Below are positions 13,513-22,231 of a stretch of DNA of 41,105 nucleotides, piece by piece. The position numbers and the translations under genes were made by a program. This DNA is from a virus, in the IMG/VR virus record IMGVR_UViG_3300025687_000105, positions 1-41,105 of that record; one strand, 5' to 3'. The notes under the pieces were generated by a model. That model was not told where the DNA came from and ran no database searches. It was given only the letters and a program-made list of their open reading frames with translations. Each line of letters starts with the position of its first letter. Position 1 is the stretch's first letter.

Positions 13513-13622
13513 GGGGTGGCACCCCCCCAAGGGGCGTGAGGGTGTGTGTGTGTTATTCCCCCTCCCACATCTCGCCCGAAAATCAATTTATCGAATTAGA
13601 CAACAGGGGTCGGATGGGTTAT

Positions 13623-13646
13623 TTGGAGTCCCATGTTGGAGTCCCA
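13623..13646. repeat. short tandem direct repeat
   Basis: TTGGAGTCCCA occurs at 13623-13633 and 13636-13646, two copies 13 bp apart, just beyond the leftward terminator. Purpose unknown. Confidence 0.5.
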
Positions 13647-13647
13647 C

Positions 13648-13684
13648 AAAAAAACCACCCCACGATTTTGATGTCGTGAGGTGG
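13648..13684 (-). terminator. intrinsic terminator of the DUF1737 gene
   Basis: Leftward CCACCTCACGA (13684-13674) pairs with TCGTGGGGTGG (13665-13655): 11 bp with one U-G pair, 8-nt loop, then seven T (13654-13648). Located just after the gene's stop, it isolates this one-gene leftward unit inside the rightward region. Confidence 0.85.
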
Positions 13685-13713
13685 CTGTGCCGAAGATGGC
13701 GTGACTGGACTGG

Positions 13714-13914
13714 TTATTTTACTTTGTCGGTCTTTGGTGTCAACGCTTTGCCTGCGCTTTGTTTTTTTGGTTTGACGAGTGCTTGGTAGAAGCGTCCGTT
13801 GGCGTGGGTGAAGTTGCCGTGTGGTTCCCACCCTTGGTCGAGGAGTGTGGTAACTTCTTCTTCGAGGCGGTTTGTATTTGTGGCGGTGATGATTTTGTAG
13901 AGTTCGCGGTTCAT
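13714..13914 (-). CDS. DUF1737-like small protein
   Basis: 66 aa from ATG 13914 (AGGAAACACAC upstream). It contains YKIITATNTNRLEEEVTTLL (residues 5-24), DQGWEPHGNF and FYQALVK, matching the small DUF1737-type fold (LE..V...L..GW.P.G......QA). Function unknown. It is a single-gene transcription unit opposed to its neighbours, with a palindromic -10 region (13990-14005) upstream and a strong terminator downstream. That layout suggests independent, possibly lysogeny-style or regulatory expression. Confidence 0.7.
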   Translation of the reverse strand: MNRELYKIITATNTNRLEEEVTTLLDQGWEPHGNFTHANGRFYQALVKPKKQSAGKALTPKTDKVK

Positions 13915-13989
13915 GTGTGTTTCCTGTTCTGCGCTGTGCGCTAAGGGGTAAGGGATTGGGAGTGGATATACCGACCCCTTCGCGGGGGT

Positions 13990-14005
13990 ACGGTAATTAT
14001 ACCGT
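13990..14005 (-). promoter_or_regulatory. palindromic operator containing a TATAAT -10
   Basis: ACGGTA-ATTA-TACCGT is a perfect 16-bp palindrome. Read leftward it contains TATAAT, properly oriented for the DUF1737 gene about 80 nt downstream; no good -35 is visible. A GC-rich hairpin (ACCCC/GGGGT) follows in the leader. Candidate repressor-controlled promoter. Confidence 0.5.
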
Positions 14006-14302
14006 GTGAGGTGTTTACCCAGCCTCACGTTTCACCCTGGGTGCGGTTCCGGATTATCCTGAGTAGTGTGTCGTCGCCGGCTCAGGCGGATGTTCCGCTT
14101 GCTCTACGTCTTATGCTTGGTGCTATCCCGGTTGTGCGGGCGCAGGTGCTTCGCGGCGTAGTGCGTGTGCGGGAATACAGTTCCTTCCAGCATGGAAACC
14201 GTCTTTGCCCGCAGGCCACGACGACGGCGACGTGAGTGCCGTGTTAGGTGGCTATTTCTGATATGTGTGTGTGTTTCGTCACGGTCTTAGTATACTGCGG
14301 GC
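14006..14302. other. non-coding structured region before the large terminase
   Basis: No convincing gene. Inverted repeats include GTGAGG/CCTCAC and the partly overlapping ACCCAG/CTGGGT (mutually exclusive) near 14005-14040, and GCGGA/TCCGC near 14088. A TATACT at 14291-14296 lies 6 nt before the terminase ATG with no clear -35. By position it could hold the packaging (pac/cos) site or a regulatory RNA. Confidence 0.4.
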
Positions 14303-15790
14303 ATGAGCGAAGCGGAAGTCACAACAGAGGTCGAAGAAGAATTACTGCGCGAACTTGAGGCTTTGCTGGAAGCGGAGAGCAGGGATCAGATCGGTTCCAT
14401 GTACGCGGGTACGGCGGAGAGCGGGCATGACGGTGGGCCGTACATTTGGCAGGAGCGTTTTCACGCTGCCGGCGCTGACAACTACCTCCGCTGCATCATG
14501 GCAGGCAACAGGTCTGGAAAGACGCGAACAGGAGCAGCAGAGGTCGGCGTTCACCTCACCGGCAGATACCCCGACTGGTGGAGGGGGAAGCGGTTTGATC
14601 GTGCGATCGAGTGTTGGGTTGGTTCGGAAACGAACGAAGCGTCCCGCGATATTGTGCAAAAAGCCCTTCTCGGCCCCGTAGGGCAGATCGGGACCGGCTG
14701 GATTCCCGCCGACGCGGTAGATGTGAAGGGTGTGCAGTACCGTCAGGCCGGTATTCCCGACGTGGCCGACCTTGTGAGGGTGCGTCATGTGTCTGGTGGG
14801 TGGTCGGAATGCCAGTTTAAGACGTATGAGCAGGGTCGGCGGCGTTGGCAGGGTACGGCCAAAGACCTGATTTGGCTCGACGAGGAACCTCCGGCTGACA
14901 TTTTCTCCGAAGCGATCACCCGCACACTGGACAAACAGGGCAGCACAATCCTCACCTTCACGCCTCTGATGGGTATGGGCGAGGTGGTTATCAAGGTTTT
15001 GGGCGGTGGGGATGGTATCTACCTCGTCAATGCGTCGTGGGATGACTGCCCCCACCTCGATGTGAAGGCCCAGGAGCAGTTGCTTGCAGCATATCCAGAG
15101 TACGAACGGGCGACGCGCAAGAGTGGTCAACCGATGTTGGGTGTGGGTGCGGTGTATCCGGTGCAGGATGAGGAGATTATCTGCGATCCGCTTGAGATTC
15201 CGAACTACTGGCGGCGTATCTGCGGCATTGACTTTGGCATCAACCACCCTGCGGCGGCGGTTTGGATCGCCCACGACGCGGATACAGACACGATTTACGT
15301 CTACGACGCCTATAAACAGGCGAATGAGGCGGTTCCATATCACGCCGCGGCAATCCGTCGGAGAGGTGATTGGATTCCCGTTGCATGGCCCCACGACGGC
15401 ATGAACCGCGATAAGGGTAGCGGAGTGCAGTTGGCAGAGCAGTATCGTGAGTCGGGTGTGGACATTTTGCCGTTCTCCGCCAGGTACGACGATGAGAAAG
15501 GCGGTGGCCAACCCAACGAGCCAGTGGTGAATGACATACTTGAGCGTATGCGAACTGGACGATTTAAAGTCTTTCGCACCCTCAACGAGTGGTTTGAGGA
15601 GAAGCGCATGTACCACCGAAACGACCGTGGCGTGATCGTCCGAGAGCGTGACGATATCATGGCTGCGACCAACTACGCGGTGATGATGGTAAGGCACGCA
15701 ATCAGCCAATCGAGCCATCAAAGCATGAAAAGGTTTGCTGGTGTGGAGCAAGAGCCTTATGATGCACTCGGAAACTTCTTACGGAGATAA
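14303..15790 (+). CDS. terL: terminase large subunit
   Basis: 495 aa. ATPase: Walker A AGNRSGKT at residues 67-74 and Walker B LIWLDEE at 189-195, with a coupling-motif-like FTPLMG at about 219-224. RNase H-like nuclease: CGIDFGINHPAAAVWIA at about 307-323 with catalytic Asp310, and later acidic residues near WPHDGMNRDKG and RERDDIMAA. The enzyme cuts concatemers and pumps DNA into the procapsid through the portal encoded just downstream. Length is usual for the family. No Shine-Dalgarno; the TATACT 6 nt before the ATG hints at a leaderless or very short leader. Confidence 0.92.
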   Translation: MSEAEVTTEVEEELLRELEALLEAESRDQIGSMYAGTAESGHDGGPYIWQERFHAAGADNYLRCIMAGNRSGKTRTGAAEVGVHLTGRYPDWWRGKRFDRAIECWVGSETNEASRDIVQKALLGPVGQIGTGWIPADAVDVKGVQYRQAGIPDVADLVRVRHVSGGWSECQFKTYEQGRRRWQGTAKDLIWLDEEPPADIFSEAITRTLDKQGSTILTFTPLMGMGEVVIKVLGGGDGIYLVNASWDDCPHLDVKAQEQLLAAYPEYERATRKSGQPMLGVGAVYPVQDEEIICDPLEIPNYWRRICGIDFGINHPAAAVWIAHDADTDTIYVYDAYKQANEAVPYHAAAIRRRGDWIPVAWPHDGMNRDKGSGVQLAEQYRESGVDILPFSARYDDEKGGGQPNEPVVNDILERMRTGRFKVFRTLNEWFEEKRMYHRNDRGVIVRERDDIMAATNYAVMMVRHAISQSSHQSMKRFAGVEQEPYDALGNFLRR

Positions 15791-15793
15791 GTC

Positions 15794-15997
15794 ATGGGCG
15801 GACTCTTTGGCGGCGGTGGCGGATCAAAAGCACCCCCACCCCCAACCCGATCGGCAGATGAAGTCGCGGCAGCGGAAGCCGCCGAACGTCGTCGCGCCGC
15901 AGGTGCGAAGGGGCGCAGCAGCACCATCCTCGGCGGCTCTCTGTCCAGCGACCTCGGTGACGAGAATGTGAAACGAAAAACCCTTCTTGGCGGGTGA
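15794..15997 (+). CDS. small phage protein between terminase and portal
   Basis: 67 aa. Gly-rich start (MGGLFGGGGGSKAPPPPTRS), Ala/Arg-rich helix (DEVAAAEAAERRRAAGAKGR) and ending KRKTLLGG. Similar Gly/Pro-starting proteins with a GRxSTILGG core frequently sit between terminase and portal genes of podovirus-like genomes; function unknown, perhaps a minor virion component. ATG with GGAGATAAGTC upstream; its TGA overlaps the portal ATG (TGATG). Confidence 0.65.
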   Translation: MGGLFGGGGGSKAPPPPTRSADEVAAAEAAERRRAAGAKGRSSTILGGSLSSDLGDENVKRKTLLGG

Positions 15998-17610
15998 TGC
16001 CGTTGGATGCAGAACAAATCATCAAGCGGTACGAATCTTCCAAGGGCGAACGCGGCACTTGGGAGTCACATTGGCAAGAGGTCGCCGACCTTGTTCTGCC
16101 TTCGCGCCAGTTCACCACCTCCAATCAGACACCTGGCGGCAAGCGTCGCACAAAAATCTACGACGCCACAGCACCACGCGACTGTATCAAGTTCGCGTCA
16201 GCACTCCACTCACTCCTGACCAACCCCGCGATCAGGTGGTTTGACCTGACTGTGCCGGATGAGGCTTTGAATCGTGAGCGTGATGTACGCATTTGGCTGG
16301 ATGACACCACCCGCCGGCTCTTAAACCTGTTCAACGACCCTTCGAGCGGGTTCGGAACTTCGAGTTTCGAGATTCTTCTCGACCTTGTGGCGTTTGGAAC
16401 GGGTATCCAGCAGGTTCATAAACGCGATGGCTCGATCCGCTTCACATCCCGCCCGATCAGCGAAATGTATCTGGTCAGCGATGACGACGGTGAAGTGGTG
16501 GCGTCTTTCCGTGGCTACTCTGCCCCCGCGTCGGAAGTGGTTTCGATGTTTGGCAACCGCGACCCCGGGCCGAGCGCTAAGGTTCGGGAGTTGGCAGAAG
16601 ATATCAAGAAGTCAGAGACGCAAGTTGAGATTATCCACTACGTTTTCTACCGCGATGACGCAGACCCCATGCGACGAGATGGGAAGAACAAGCCCGTCGG
16701 CTCGATTTACGTTGAAGTGGGCGAGAAGCATATCATCAGCGAAAGCGGGTTCGATGAGTTCCCATACCTTACGCCGCGGTGGTCGAGGGATTCGGGCGAG
16801 ACTTATGGACGAAGCGTGTCCATGTCAGCCCTGTCTGATATCGCCATGCTTAACGCAATGGCCAAGACCACGATTGAGGCGGCAGAGAAGGCGGTATCAC
16901 CGCCGTTGACCGTGACGGCCAATGCGATTGAAGGTCCGGTACGCACCGCCCCCAACTCCATGATCTATGTGCGGCATAATATGCAGGGCAGGGCGATTAC
17001 ACCGCTTGAACTCGGCGATCCACGCCTTGGCGTTGATTTGCTTGGAATGCAGCGCAGCTTGATCCATGAGCATTACTACATGGACCTGATTAACCTGCCC
17101 GAACTCGACCGCATGACCGCGACCGAGGTAATGGAGCGGGTGCGGCAGAAGTTGCAGATCATGTCGCCGGTGCTATCGAGGCTTTACAGCGAGTGGTTGA
17201 CGCCGCTTATTTCGCGGGCGTTCCGCTTTTTGAAGGATCAGGGAATGCTATTGGATGCGCCAGAGGGGATTCAGGGACGAAAATTGGATGTGCAGTACAC
17301 CTCTCCTCTGGCACTTTCCCAACGCGCAAGTGAATCCACGTCATTCCTGCAACTGATGAACTCGGCTACGCCGCTTCTCACGATTGACCCGGCGGCGATG
17401 GCAAATATCGACTCGGACGTGGCGATCAGGACGCTGGCGGCACAGTTGAATGTGAATCCGCTGATGCTCAGGACGGAACGCGAAGTGAAGTCCATGCGTC
17501 AGCAGCAGGATGAAATGTTAGAGGCGGCACAACAGGCTAAAATTGCCAAGACCGGATCAGAGGCGGCACGCAACGCCGCCGCCGGATTAAGGGATGTGAG
17601 AGGTGGATAA
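15997..17610 (+). CDS. portal (head-tail connector) protein
   Basis: 537 aa, about the size of T7 gp8. Signature start LDAEQIIKRYESSKGERGTW and LVLPSRQF, with ALHSLLTNPAIRWFDL and a later MPxLSxLYSEWLTPLISR-like segment typical of the bacteriophage head-to-tail connector family. Twelve copies form the ring through which the terminase moves DNA and onto which the tail tubular protein assembles. ATG 15997 chosen for the TGATG coupling. The C-terminal 60 residues are helical and Gln/Ala-rich, as expected for the portal barrel. Confidence 0.9.
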   Translation: MPLDAEQIIKRYESSKGERGTWESHWQEVADLVLPSRQFTTSNQTPGGKRRTKIYDATAPRDCIKFASALHSLLTNPAIRWFDLTVPDEALNRERDVRIWLDDTTRRLLNLFNDPSSGFGTSSFEILLDLVAFGTGIQQVHKRDGSIRFTSRPISEMYLVSDDDGEVVASFRGYSAPASEVVSMFGNRDPGPSAKVRELAEDIKKSETQVEIIHYVFYRDDADPMRRDGKNKPVGSIYVEVGEKHIISESGFDEFPYLTPRWSRDSGETYGRSVSMSALSDIAMLNAMAKTTIEAAEKAVSPPLTVTANAIEGPVRTAPNSMIYVRHNMQGRAITPLELGDPRLGVDLLGMQRSLIHEHYYMDLINLPELDRMTATEVMERVRQKLQIMSPVLSRLYSEWLTPLISRAFRFLKDQGMLLDAPEGIQGRKLDVQYTSPLALSQRASESTSFLQLMNSATPLLTIDPAAMANIDSDVAIRTLAAQLNVNPLMLRTEREVKSMRQQQDEMLEAAQQAKIAKTGSEAARNAAAGLRDVRGG

Positions 17611-17887
17611 GACCAACGATCATATCGAAGCTGACAAGAGACTGCGTAGCGACTACGCCGAGGTTTTCAGCGGTGATGCCGGTACACGGGTCTTGAATGA
17701 CCTGATGAGGCGATGCTGCATGTTCGAGCCGACGCTCGACGTGAATCCAAGCGCGATGGCATTTAATGATGGCCGAAGATCGGTCCTCATGGGTATCATT
17801 GAGATGACCAACGAGGATGTGAGCGTCGCATGGTTGCAGAGGCACAGGTCAAACCTACAACAGCAAGATAATCAGCAAGGGATATAA
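17603..17887 (+). CDS. Bbp19-like small phage protein
   Basis: 94 aa, GTG start overlapping the portal end. Core pattern VFSGDAGTRVLNDLMRRCCM (about residues 21-40), then AMAFNDGRRSVLMGIIEM. It matches the Bbp19-type protein found after the portal gene of podovirus-like phages (F....G..VL.DL ... F.EG.R...L.I). Its role is not established; it is probably a minor morphogenesis protein. AGAG upstream acts as a weak ribosome site. Confidence 0.65.
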   Translation: MDKTNDHIEADKRLRSDYAEVFSGDAGTRVLNDLMRRCCMFEPTLDVNPSAMAFNDGRRSVLMGIIEMTNEDVSVAWLQRHRSNLQQQDNQQGI

Positions 17888-17889
17888 CG

Positions 17890-18420
17890 ATGGCACTTGG
17901 AACAACGGTTGACATTCAGGATTACATGGACTCCACAGCCTCCCGCGCCACGGTCTACCCCGCAGGTATTCGAGGTCAGTGGGTTGATGTGATTGACGCC
18001 GCAGGCATGGACGATGCGGACAACTCTGGAAACAATATCACCAACCCCACCACGCAGATCACCGCGTCTACGCGAAAGCTGGTGCAGGCGTCGGACGAAG
18101 GCACTTTGATTCGCGTTCGGATGCAGTACGATGACGGCCTGACCTCGATTACCGATGCGGTGATTCAGGTGTTTGGCCGCCACAACTCTGACGAAATGTG
18201 GATGCCCCTTCACACGAAGGAAACCACACCCGCGTTAACAGCAACGATGACCACCGCATCCACCGACCTGACTGACGGTACGGACAAGTTCACCGCACCC
18301 GACCCGAAGGTTCACACCTTCGATACTGACGGTTGCAGCGAGTTTATTTTCGGCGTTAAGACGGCCCTTGCGGGTACGGGTGACGCCACCACCGCCAAAC
18401 TCCAAGCGAAGTTTATCTGA
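17890..18420 (+). CDS. hypothetical virion-associated protein
   Basis: 176 aa, Thr/Ala/Asp-rich and beta-type throughout, e.g. VIQVFGRHNSDEMWMPLHTK (about residues 96-115). Low Lys and Cys and a regular Gly/Thr-rich profile resemble phage surface or decoration proteins. ATG preceded by AAGGGATATAACG. It lies between portal-associated genes and the SGNH hydrolase. No family recognised. Confidence 0.5.
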   Translation: MALGTTVDIQDYMDSTASRATVYPAGIRGQWVDVIDAAGMDDADNSGNNITNPTTQITASTRKLVQASDEGTLIRVRMQYDDGLTSITDAVIQVFGRHNSDEMWMPLHTKETTPALTATMTTASTDLTDGTDKFTAPDPKVHTFDTDGCSEFIFGVKTALAGTGDATTAKLQAKFI

Positions 18421-18422
18421 GC

Positions 18423-19496
18423 ATGACCACGATTGAATCTTACAACTTGAGCGATGCGTCGCGTGTGAGGGGTCACACGAGGACAATTTCGCTTCGTAAG
18501 AAAGTCGCCTTTGCGTGCGTGGCGGTTGTGCTGTCTCTGTTTGTTTTACTGATTACTGGTGAGGTAACGGCGCGGCTGATGCGTGGGCGGTTGTTTTCAA
18601 CGCAACACGTCATGTCGGCAACGCTGCTGTCCGTTGAGGGTGCAGGTTGCCCAACACGCTACGACAGCCTGACTGGATGGGTCAACAGTCCCGGCTCGTC
18701 GAAATATGACGACAGGTTCGGTGTCACCTACAACATCGACGGCCAGGGGTTTCGATCCAATGGACAGCCACGACCGAACGGCCCGGCGATCCTTTGCGTG
18801 GGCGATTCGTTCACGTTCGGCGATGAGGTTGCCGACGCAGACACATTTTCAGCCTCGCTGGAGCGGGAACTTTCGCTGCCTGTCTATAACGCGGGCGTGG
18901 TTAATTTCGGCTTCGACCAGATTGTCTTGGAAGCCGAACGCAGGGTTGAGCAACTACAACCGGACATACTCGTCGTTGCGATTATCTCCGCCGACGTGCT
19001 GCGTTGCCAATACTCATCGTTCCAAGGTTGCAAGCCGTGGTTTTCGGTCAAAGACGGCATCCTGAAACATGAGTACAACCCCGTTCCGAGCATAGGCCAG
19101 TCGGGTTTTGTGTCCAAGGTTTTTGGGTACAGCCACTTGATCGTGTATCTGTCAGAGTTCACGCCTTCGCTTCGGAGGCGTGTCTACGGGGAGCATCGCA
19201 CTAAGGTCGAACATGACGACGAGCGGGTGGCGTTTAACGTTGGCCGCTTGCTAGTTCATCGGCTATCTCACTTGCGGAGTAAGACCAGCATCCTTGTCGT
19301 GGCATTGCCACGAAGGGGCGAGCGAGTCGGTGCGCGACTGGTTTTGGATGAATCAGATCGGTGTTCTCTTGAATCGGTGGACCTGCTGGATTCCGTAGCG
19401 CTGTATGGGATTGAATCTCATCCCACCGCCGGTCAGCATGGTTTTATTGCTTCGGAATTATTAAAGGCATCAGTTTTTCAATCGCTTATAGATTGA
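18423..19496 (+). CDS. membrane-anchored SGNH/GDSL-type hydrolase
   Basis: 357 aa. N-terminal membrane anchor at about residues 27-48 (VAFACVAVVLSLFVLLITGE) after a basic patch. SGNH block I is GDSFTFG at 127-133 (nucleophile Ser129); Gly/Asn blocks are in NAGVVNFGFDQ at 156-166; the C-terminal block is ESHPTAGQHG at 331-340 with catalytic His333 and Glu331 where Asp is usual. Such enzymes remove or transfer acetyl/acyl groups on polysaccharides. It looks host-derived and is unusual inside a virion operon: a candidate cell-surface-modifying moron. Weak ribosome site. Confidence 0.7.
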   Translation: MTTIESYNLSDASRVRGHTRTISLRKKVAFACVAVVLSLFVLLITGEVTARLMRGRLFSTQHVMSATLLSVEGAGCPTRYDSLTGWVNSPGSSKYDDRFGVTYNIDGQGFRSNGQPRPNGPAILCVGDSFTFGDEVADADTFSASLERELSLPVYNAGVVNFGFDQIVLEAERRVEQLQPDILVVAIISADVLRCQYSSFQGCKPWFSVKDGILKHEYNPVPSIGQSGFVSKVFGYSHLIVYLSEFTPSLRRRVYGEHRTKVEHDDERVAFNVGRLLVHRLSHLRSKTSILVVALPRRGERVGARLVLDESDRCSLESVDLLDSVALYGIESHPTAGQHGFIASELLKASVFQSLID

Positions 19497-19525
19497 TGCT
19501 GTTTTATTAGGCTGGAGGGCTGGTC

Positions 19526-20287
19526 ATGACAACAGTTTCAGGCGTTTCAGCCAACAATGCGGGGCAGGACGGCTTTGATATATCATCGATCGTCCCAACT
19601 TCTCTCAGGAACTTCTCATTTGCTGGTTGGTTTTATCCAGGCTCTAGCGCCGTCTTCCTCAATATGGCTAAGGTTTCGGGGGCGACTGACCTAATCCTTG
19701 AAAGTAAATCGGGCCACTACCGATTCTGGATTAGCTACTCCGAGGCCCACGATCACACCGGCGGAGCGCTATCAGCATCGGCGTGGGCCTTTGTGGGCGT
19801 CACCGTTGACGGAGCGGGAAACCTCAAGATGTGGCGAGGAGCCGACATGGAGTCGTTCAGCCTCACCGCAGACCTCGATAGCATTACAGAAGTCCGAGTA
19901 GGCGCGACCACCTACGACAACAACCCAGCCAGCTACGTCGGCCCTTTTGCATTTTGGAACTCCGAAGTTTCAGAAGCAAACATGGACGCGATGGCGGCGG
20001 GGGCGAACATCGGTGGCTACTCCCCCACACAATACTTTGACGATCTCTCCGGTGCAGGCCCACACGCGGCGGCAATTGGAAGCGGAACCGCAACAGAGGT
20101 CGGCACTATCGGAGATGCGCCGAGTGATCCGCCAATGGATGAGGCAACCCCCGCCTCCGAAGCCACCCCATCCCCCCTGCCCTTCGGCTTCACCGTTCCC
20201 GCCCCCTACTCCACCCACATTGTAAAAACCACAGCCGGCGGCAGCAGCGACCCGCTCCGCGCTGTCGGTATGCGACGCACCATCTGA
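19526..20287 (+). CDS. LamG/concanavalin-A-like lectin protein with one repeat unit
   Basis: 253 aa. Residues about 20-160 follow the LamG jelly-roll pattern: FSFAGWFYPGSSAVFLNMAK, then YRFWISYSE, WAFVGVTVDGAGNLKMWRG and YVGPFAFWNSEVSEANMDAM. Such domains bind carbohydrates on phage particles. The Pro/Thr-rich tail holds one copy (TPSPLPFGFTVPAP) of the ~22-residue unit repeated ten times in the protein at 20753-22231. ATG with GGAGGGCTGGTC upstream. Probable virion surface or host-recognition component. Confidence 0.65.
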   Translation: MTTVSGVSANNAGQDGFDISSIVPTSLRNFSFAGWFYPGSSAVFLNMAKVSGATDLILESKSGHYRFWISYSEAHDHTGGALSASAWAFVGVTVDGAGNLKMWRGADMESFSLTADLDSITEVRVGATTYDNNPASYVGPFAFWNSEVSEANMDAMAAGANIGGYSPTQYFDDLSGAGPHAAAIGSGTATEVGTIGDAPSDPPMDEATPASEATPSPLPFGFTVPAPYSTHIVKTTAGGSSDPLRAVGMRRTI

Positions 20288-20302
20288 ATCAAGGAACTTA
20301 TC

Positions 20303-20734
20303 ATGGCAGACAGCTTTTTCTACAAATCTCTCAGCAACGTGAACTTCTCGAACTGGGCCTCACTCGACGTGAGGGCTGCGCTGCTGATGACCAACACCAC
20401 CGGCGATACGGACGTGGACGCAGAGTTCATCGACGATATCACCACGCTCGACGAGTTCGACGGCAGCGGCTACTCCCGTCAAGCACTCGATTCCGAAGCG
20501 TTGAATGTCGATGCCGCGAACAACCGTGTCGAACTCGATGCGGCTGATGAGGTGTTCTCCACACTCGGCAACGGCACACGCCAGATCGCGGGGATTCTGC
20601 TCTATATTCACGTCACCGACGACACCGACAGTCCGGTTGTCGCATGGATTGACTCCGGCGGCTTCCCCCTCGACCCTGACGGTGGCGACCTCACGATCAC
20701 GTGGAACGCCGAAGGTATTTTGCAAGGCTCGTAA
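20303..20734 (+). CDS. conserved phage structural-type protein
   Basis: 143 aa, acidic and beta-rich. It contains ALLMTNTTGDTDVDAEFIDD (about residues 27-46) and LDEFDGSGYSRQAL, then RQIAGILLYIHVTDD and a C-terminal Gly/Asp-rich segment. This arrangement (IDDxxTLDEfdGsGYxRxal ... GxLLY) is common in a phage family encoded near capsid genes. Function not established; a decoration or minor capsid role is likely. ATG with AAGGAACTTATC upstream. Confidence 0.6.
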   Translation: MADSFFYKSLSNVNFSNWASLDVRAALLMTNTTGDTDVDAEFIDDITTLDEFDGSGYSRQALDSEALNVDAANNRVELDAADEVFSTLGNGTRQIAGILLYIHVTDDTDSPVVAWIDSGGFPLDPDGGDLTITWNAEGILQGS

Positions 20735-20752
20735 GCCGAAAGGCGGCGGGCA

Positions 20753-22231
20753 ATGCCTGATACAGGGTGGCTTTCGTTTGCTACATTTACATCGCAGTTG
20801 TCTGGGTTGGCGTGGAGCAACCCATCTTACGCGCAAAGTGATGATGGGAATTATTCGAGCGCGGGTACTCTTACGACGATCGGACAAGGGACACAACGGC
20901 TTTACGGTCGCAATGTTGGTTCGCCATCTATACCATCAAACGCGGTGGTTGTTGGTATTGAGGTTCGGATCGAAAGATATGCCTCTGCCGCAAACTTGTT
21001 ATACCACAGGGTTCAGGTGATGGATGGGGGTGGAACGCCGCAAGGCGACTTGAAAACCATAAATGATACGTGGTCAACATCCGTAGAAACCAAGATATTT
21101 GGAAGTAGTACGGATGACTGGAATGCCGGGTTTGACGGAAGTGATGTGCTAGGGTCGCTTTTTGGTATTAGAACCTATGTAACAAATCCGCTAACCCAAA
21201 ACACAGACGTGTATATTGATTACGCGGAAATCAAGGTTTATTACGAGTATTTCTCTCCAGAGCCGTCAACTGTCGCCTTTGCCTTCACGCCAGTCAGCCC
21301 GGCAATATCTGTGGACAAAGCAGTATCGCCAAATGGGATTTCATTCTCCATATCCCCACAATCGCCGTCGATTACCGTTGGAACCACCGTCACGCCAGCC
21401 GCCATTTCGTTCGGGTTCTCTCCAACCACGCCAACAGTCGAGATTGATTATTCAATAACCCCGACAGCGACACCGTTTGGATTTTCTCTTGCGGCCCCAA
21501 CCGCCACAGTAGATAAATCTGTTTCAACCGACCCTGTTACATTCGGCTTCGCCATCGCATCGCCAACCGCCACGCCGCACAAGACTGTAACGCCGTCGCC
21601 CGCGGCGTTTGCTTTCACGGTGAACACGCCGGGAGTAACCTCTGGCGGGAACGTGGCACCAAGCCCAACAACCTTTTCAATTTCTGTCGCTTCGCCAGGG
21701 GTTTCGGTGGATAAGGGTGTTTCCCCATCCCCCCTCGCCCTTGGCATTTCAATTCCGACACCATCTGTCAGTGTGGGTAAATCGCCCGATCCATCCACGC
21801 TACCATTCACCATGACGCCGGTTGCCCCCGGTATTTCAGTGGATAAAACCGTTTCCCCACTCCCCGTAGGCTTCGCCTTCACAGTGATGAATCCGGCGAT
21901 TACTATCGGCCCCACCGTCGATGCCGGACGCCACATCGACACCATAATCGACCTCGACTACACAATGAGGCCAACGGTTCTTGAGGGCGGGTCGGCGATC
22001 ACGACATACTTGTGGGAAGTGGTGAGTGAGCCGATGGGCGCGACCGTGACATTCAGCGCCACCAGTGTAGAAGCACCAACCGTCAGCTTTGATACCGTAG
22101 GCGATTACACCCTCCGCCTCACCGTGACGGATGCGAACGGGAATGACGGCGACGACACTGTGACAGCGACGGTTTATCTGTCCCTCGGCGGTGATCCGCT
22201 ATACCGTTCACTACCAAGGAAGTTTGTATGA
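20753..22231 (+). CDS. repeat-rich surface protein with C-terminal PKD-like domain
   Basis: 492 aa. Residues 1-165 form a beta-rich domain (NAVVVGIEVRIERYASAANL and VYIDYAEIKVYYEY), as in phage lectin-like proteins. About residues 168-390 hold ten tandem units of roughly 22 residues, consensus TPSPxxFxFxxxxPxxxVDKTV. About residues 395-480 look like a PKD domain (SAITTYLWEVVSEPMGATVT then YTLRLTVTDANGNDGDDTVT). Repeat-plus-PKD architecture suggests a stalk displaying a binding domain on the particle. Its stop overlaps the sulfotransferase start (ATGA). Confidence 0.7.
   Translation: MPDTGWLSFATFTSQLSGLAWSNPSYAQSDDGNYSSAGTLTTIGQGTQRLYGRNVGSPSIPSNAVVVGIEVRIERYASAANLLYHRVQVMDGGGTPQGDLKTINDTWSTSVETKIFGSSTDDWNAGFDGSDVLGSLFGIRTYVTNPLTQNTDVYIDYAEIKVYYEYFSPEPSTVAFAFTPVSPAISVDKAVSPNGISFSISPQSPSITVGTTVTPAAISFGFSPTTPTVEIDYSITPTATPFGFSLAAPTATVDKSVSTDPVTFGFAIASPTATPHKTVTPSPAAFAFTVNTPGVTSGGNVAPSPTTFSISVASPGVSVDKGVSPSPLALGISIPTPSVSVGKSPDPSTLPFTMTPVAPGISVDKTVSPLPVGFAFTVMNPAITIGPTVDAGRHIDTIIDLDYTMRPTVLEGGSAITTYLWEVVSEPMGATVTFSATSVEAPTVSFDTVGDYTLRLTVTDANGNDGDDTVTATVYLSLGGDPLYRSLPRKFV

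Noticed and set aside
14011-14235. Small + strand frame before the terminase, and a possible tRNA
   Set aside because: The frame starts within a hairpin and has no ribosome site; no T-loop/anticodon arrangement could be fitted.
14342-15751. Long - strand open frame (469 codons) opposite the large terminase
   Set aside because: Antisense to an unambiguous terminase; His/Arg/Val-rich composition typical of a shadow frame and no ribosome site.
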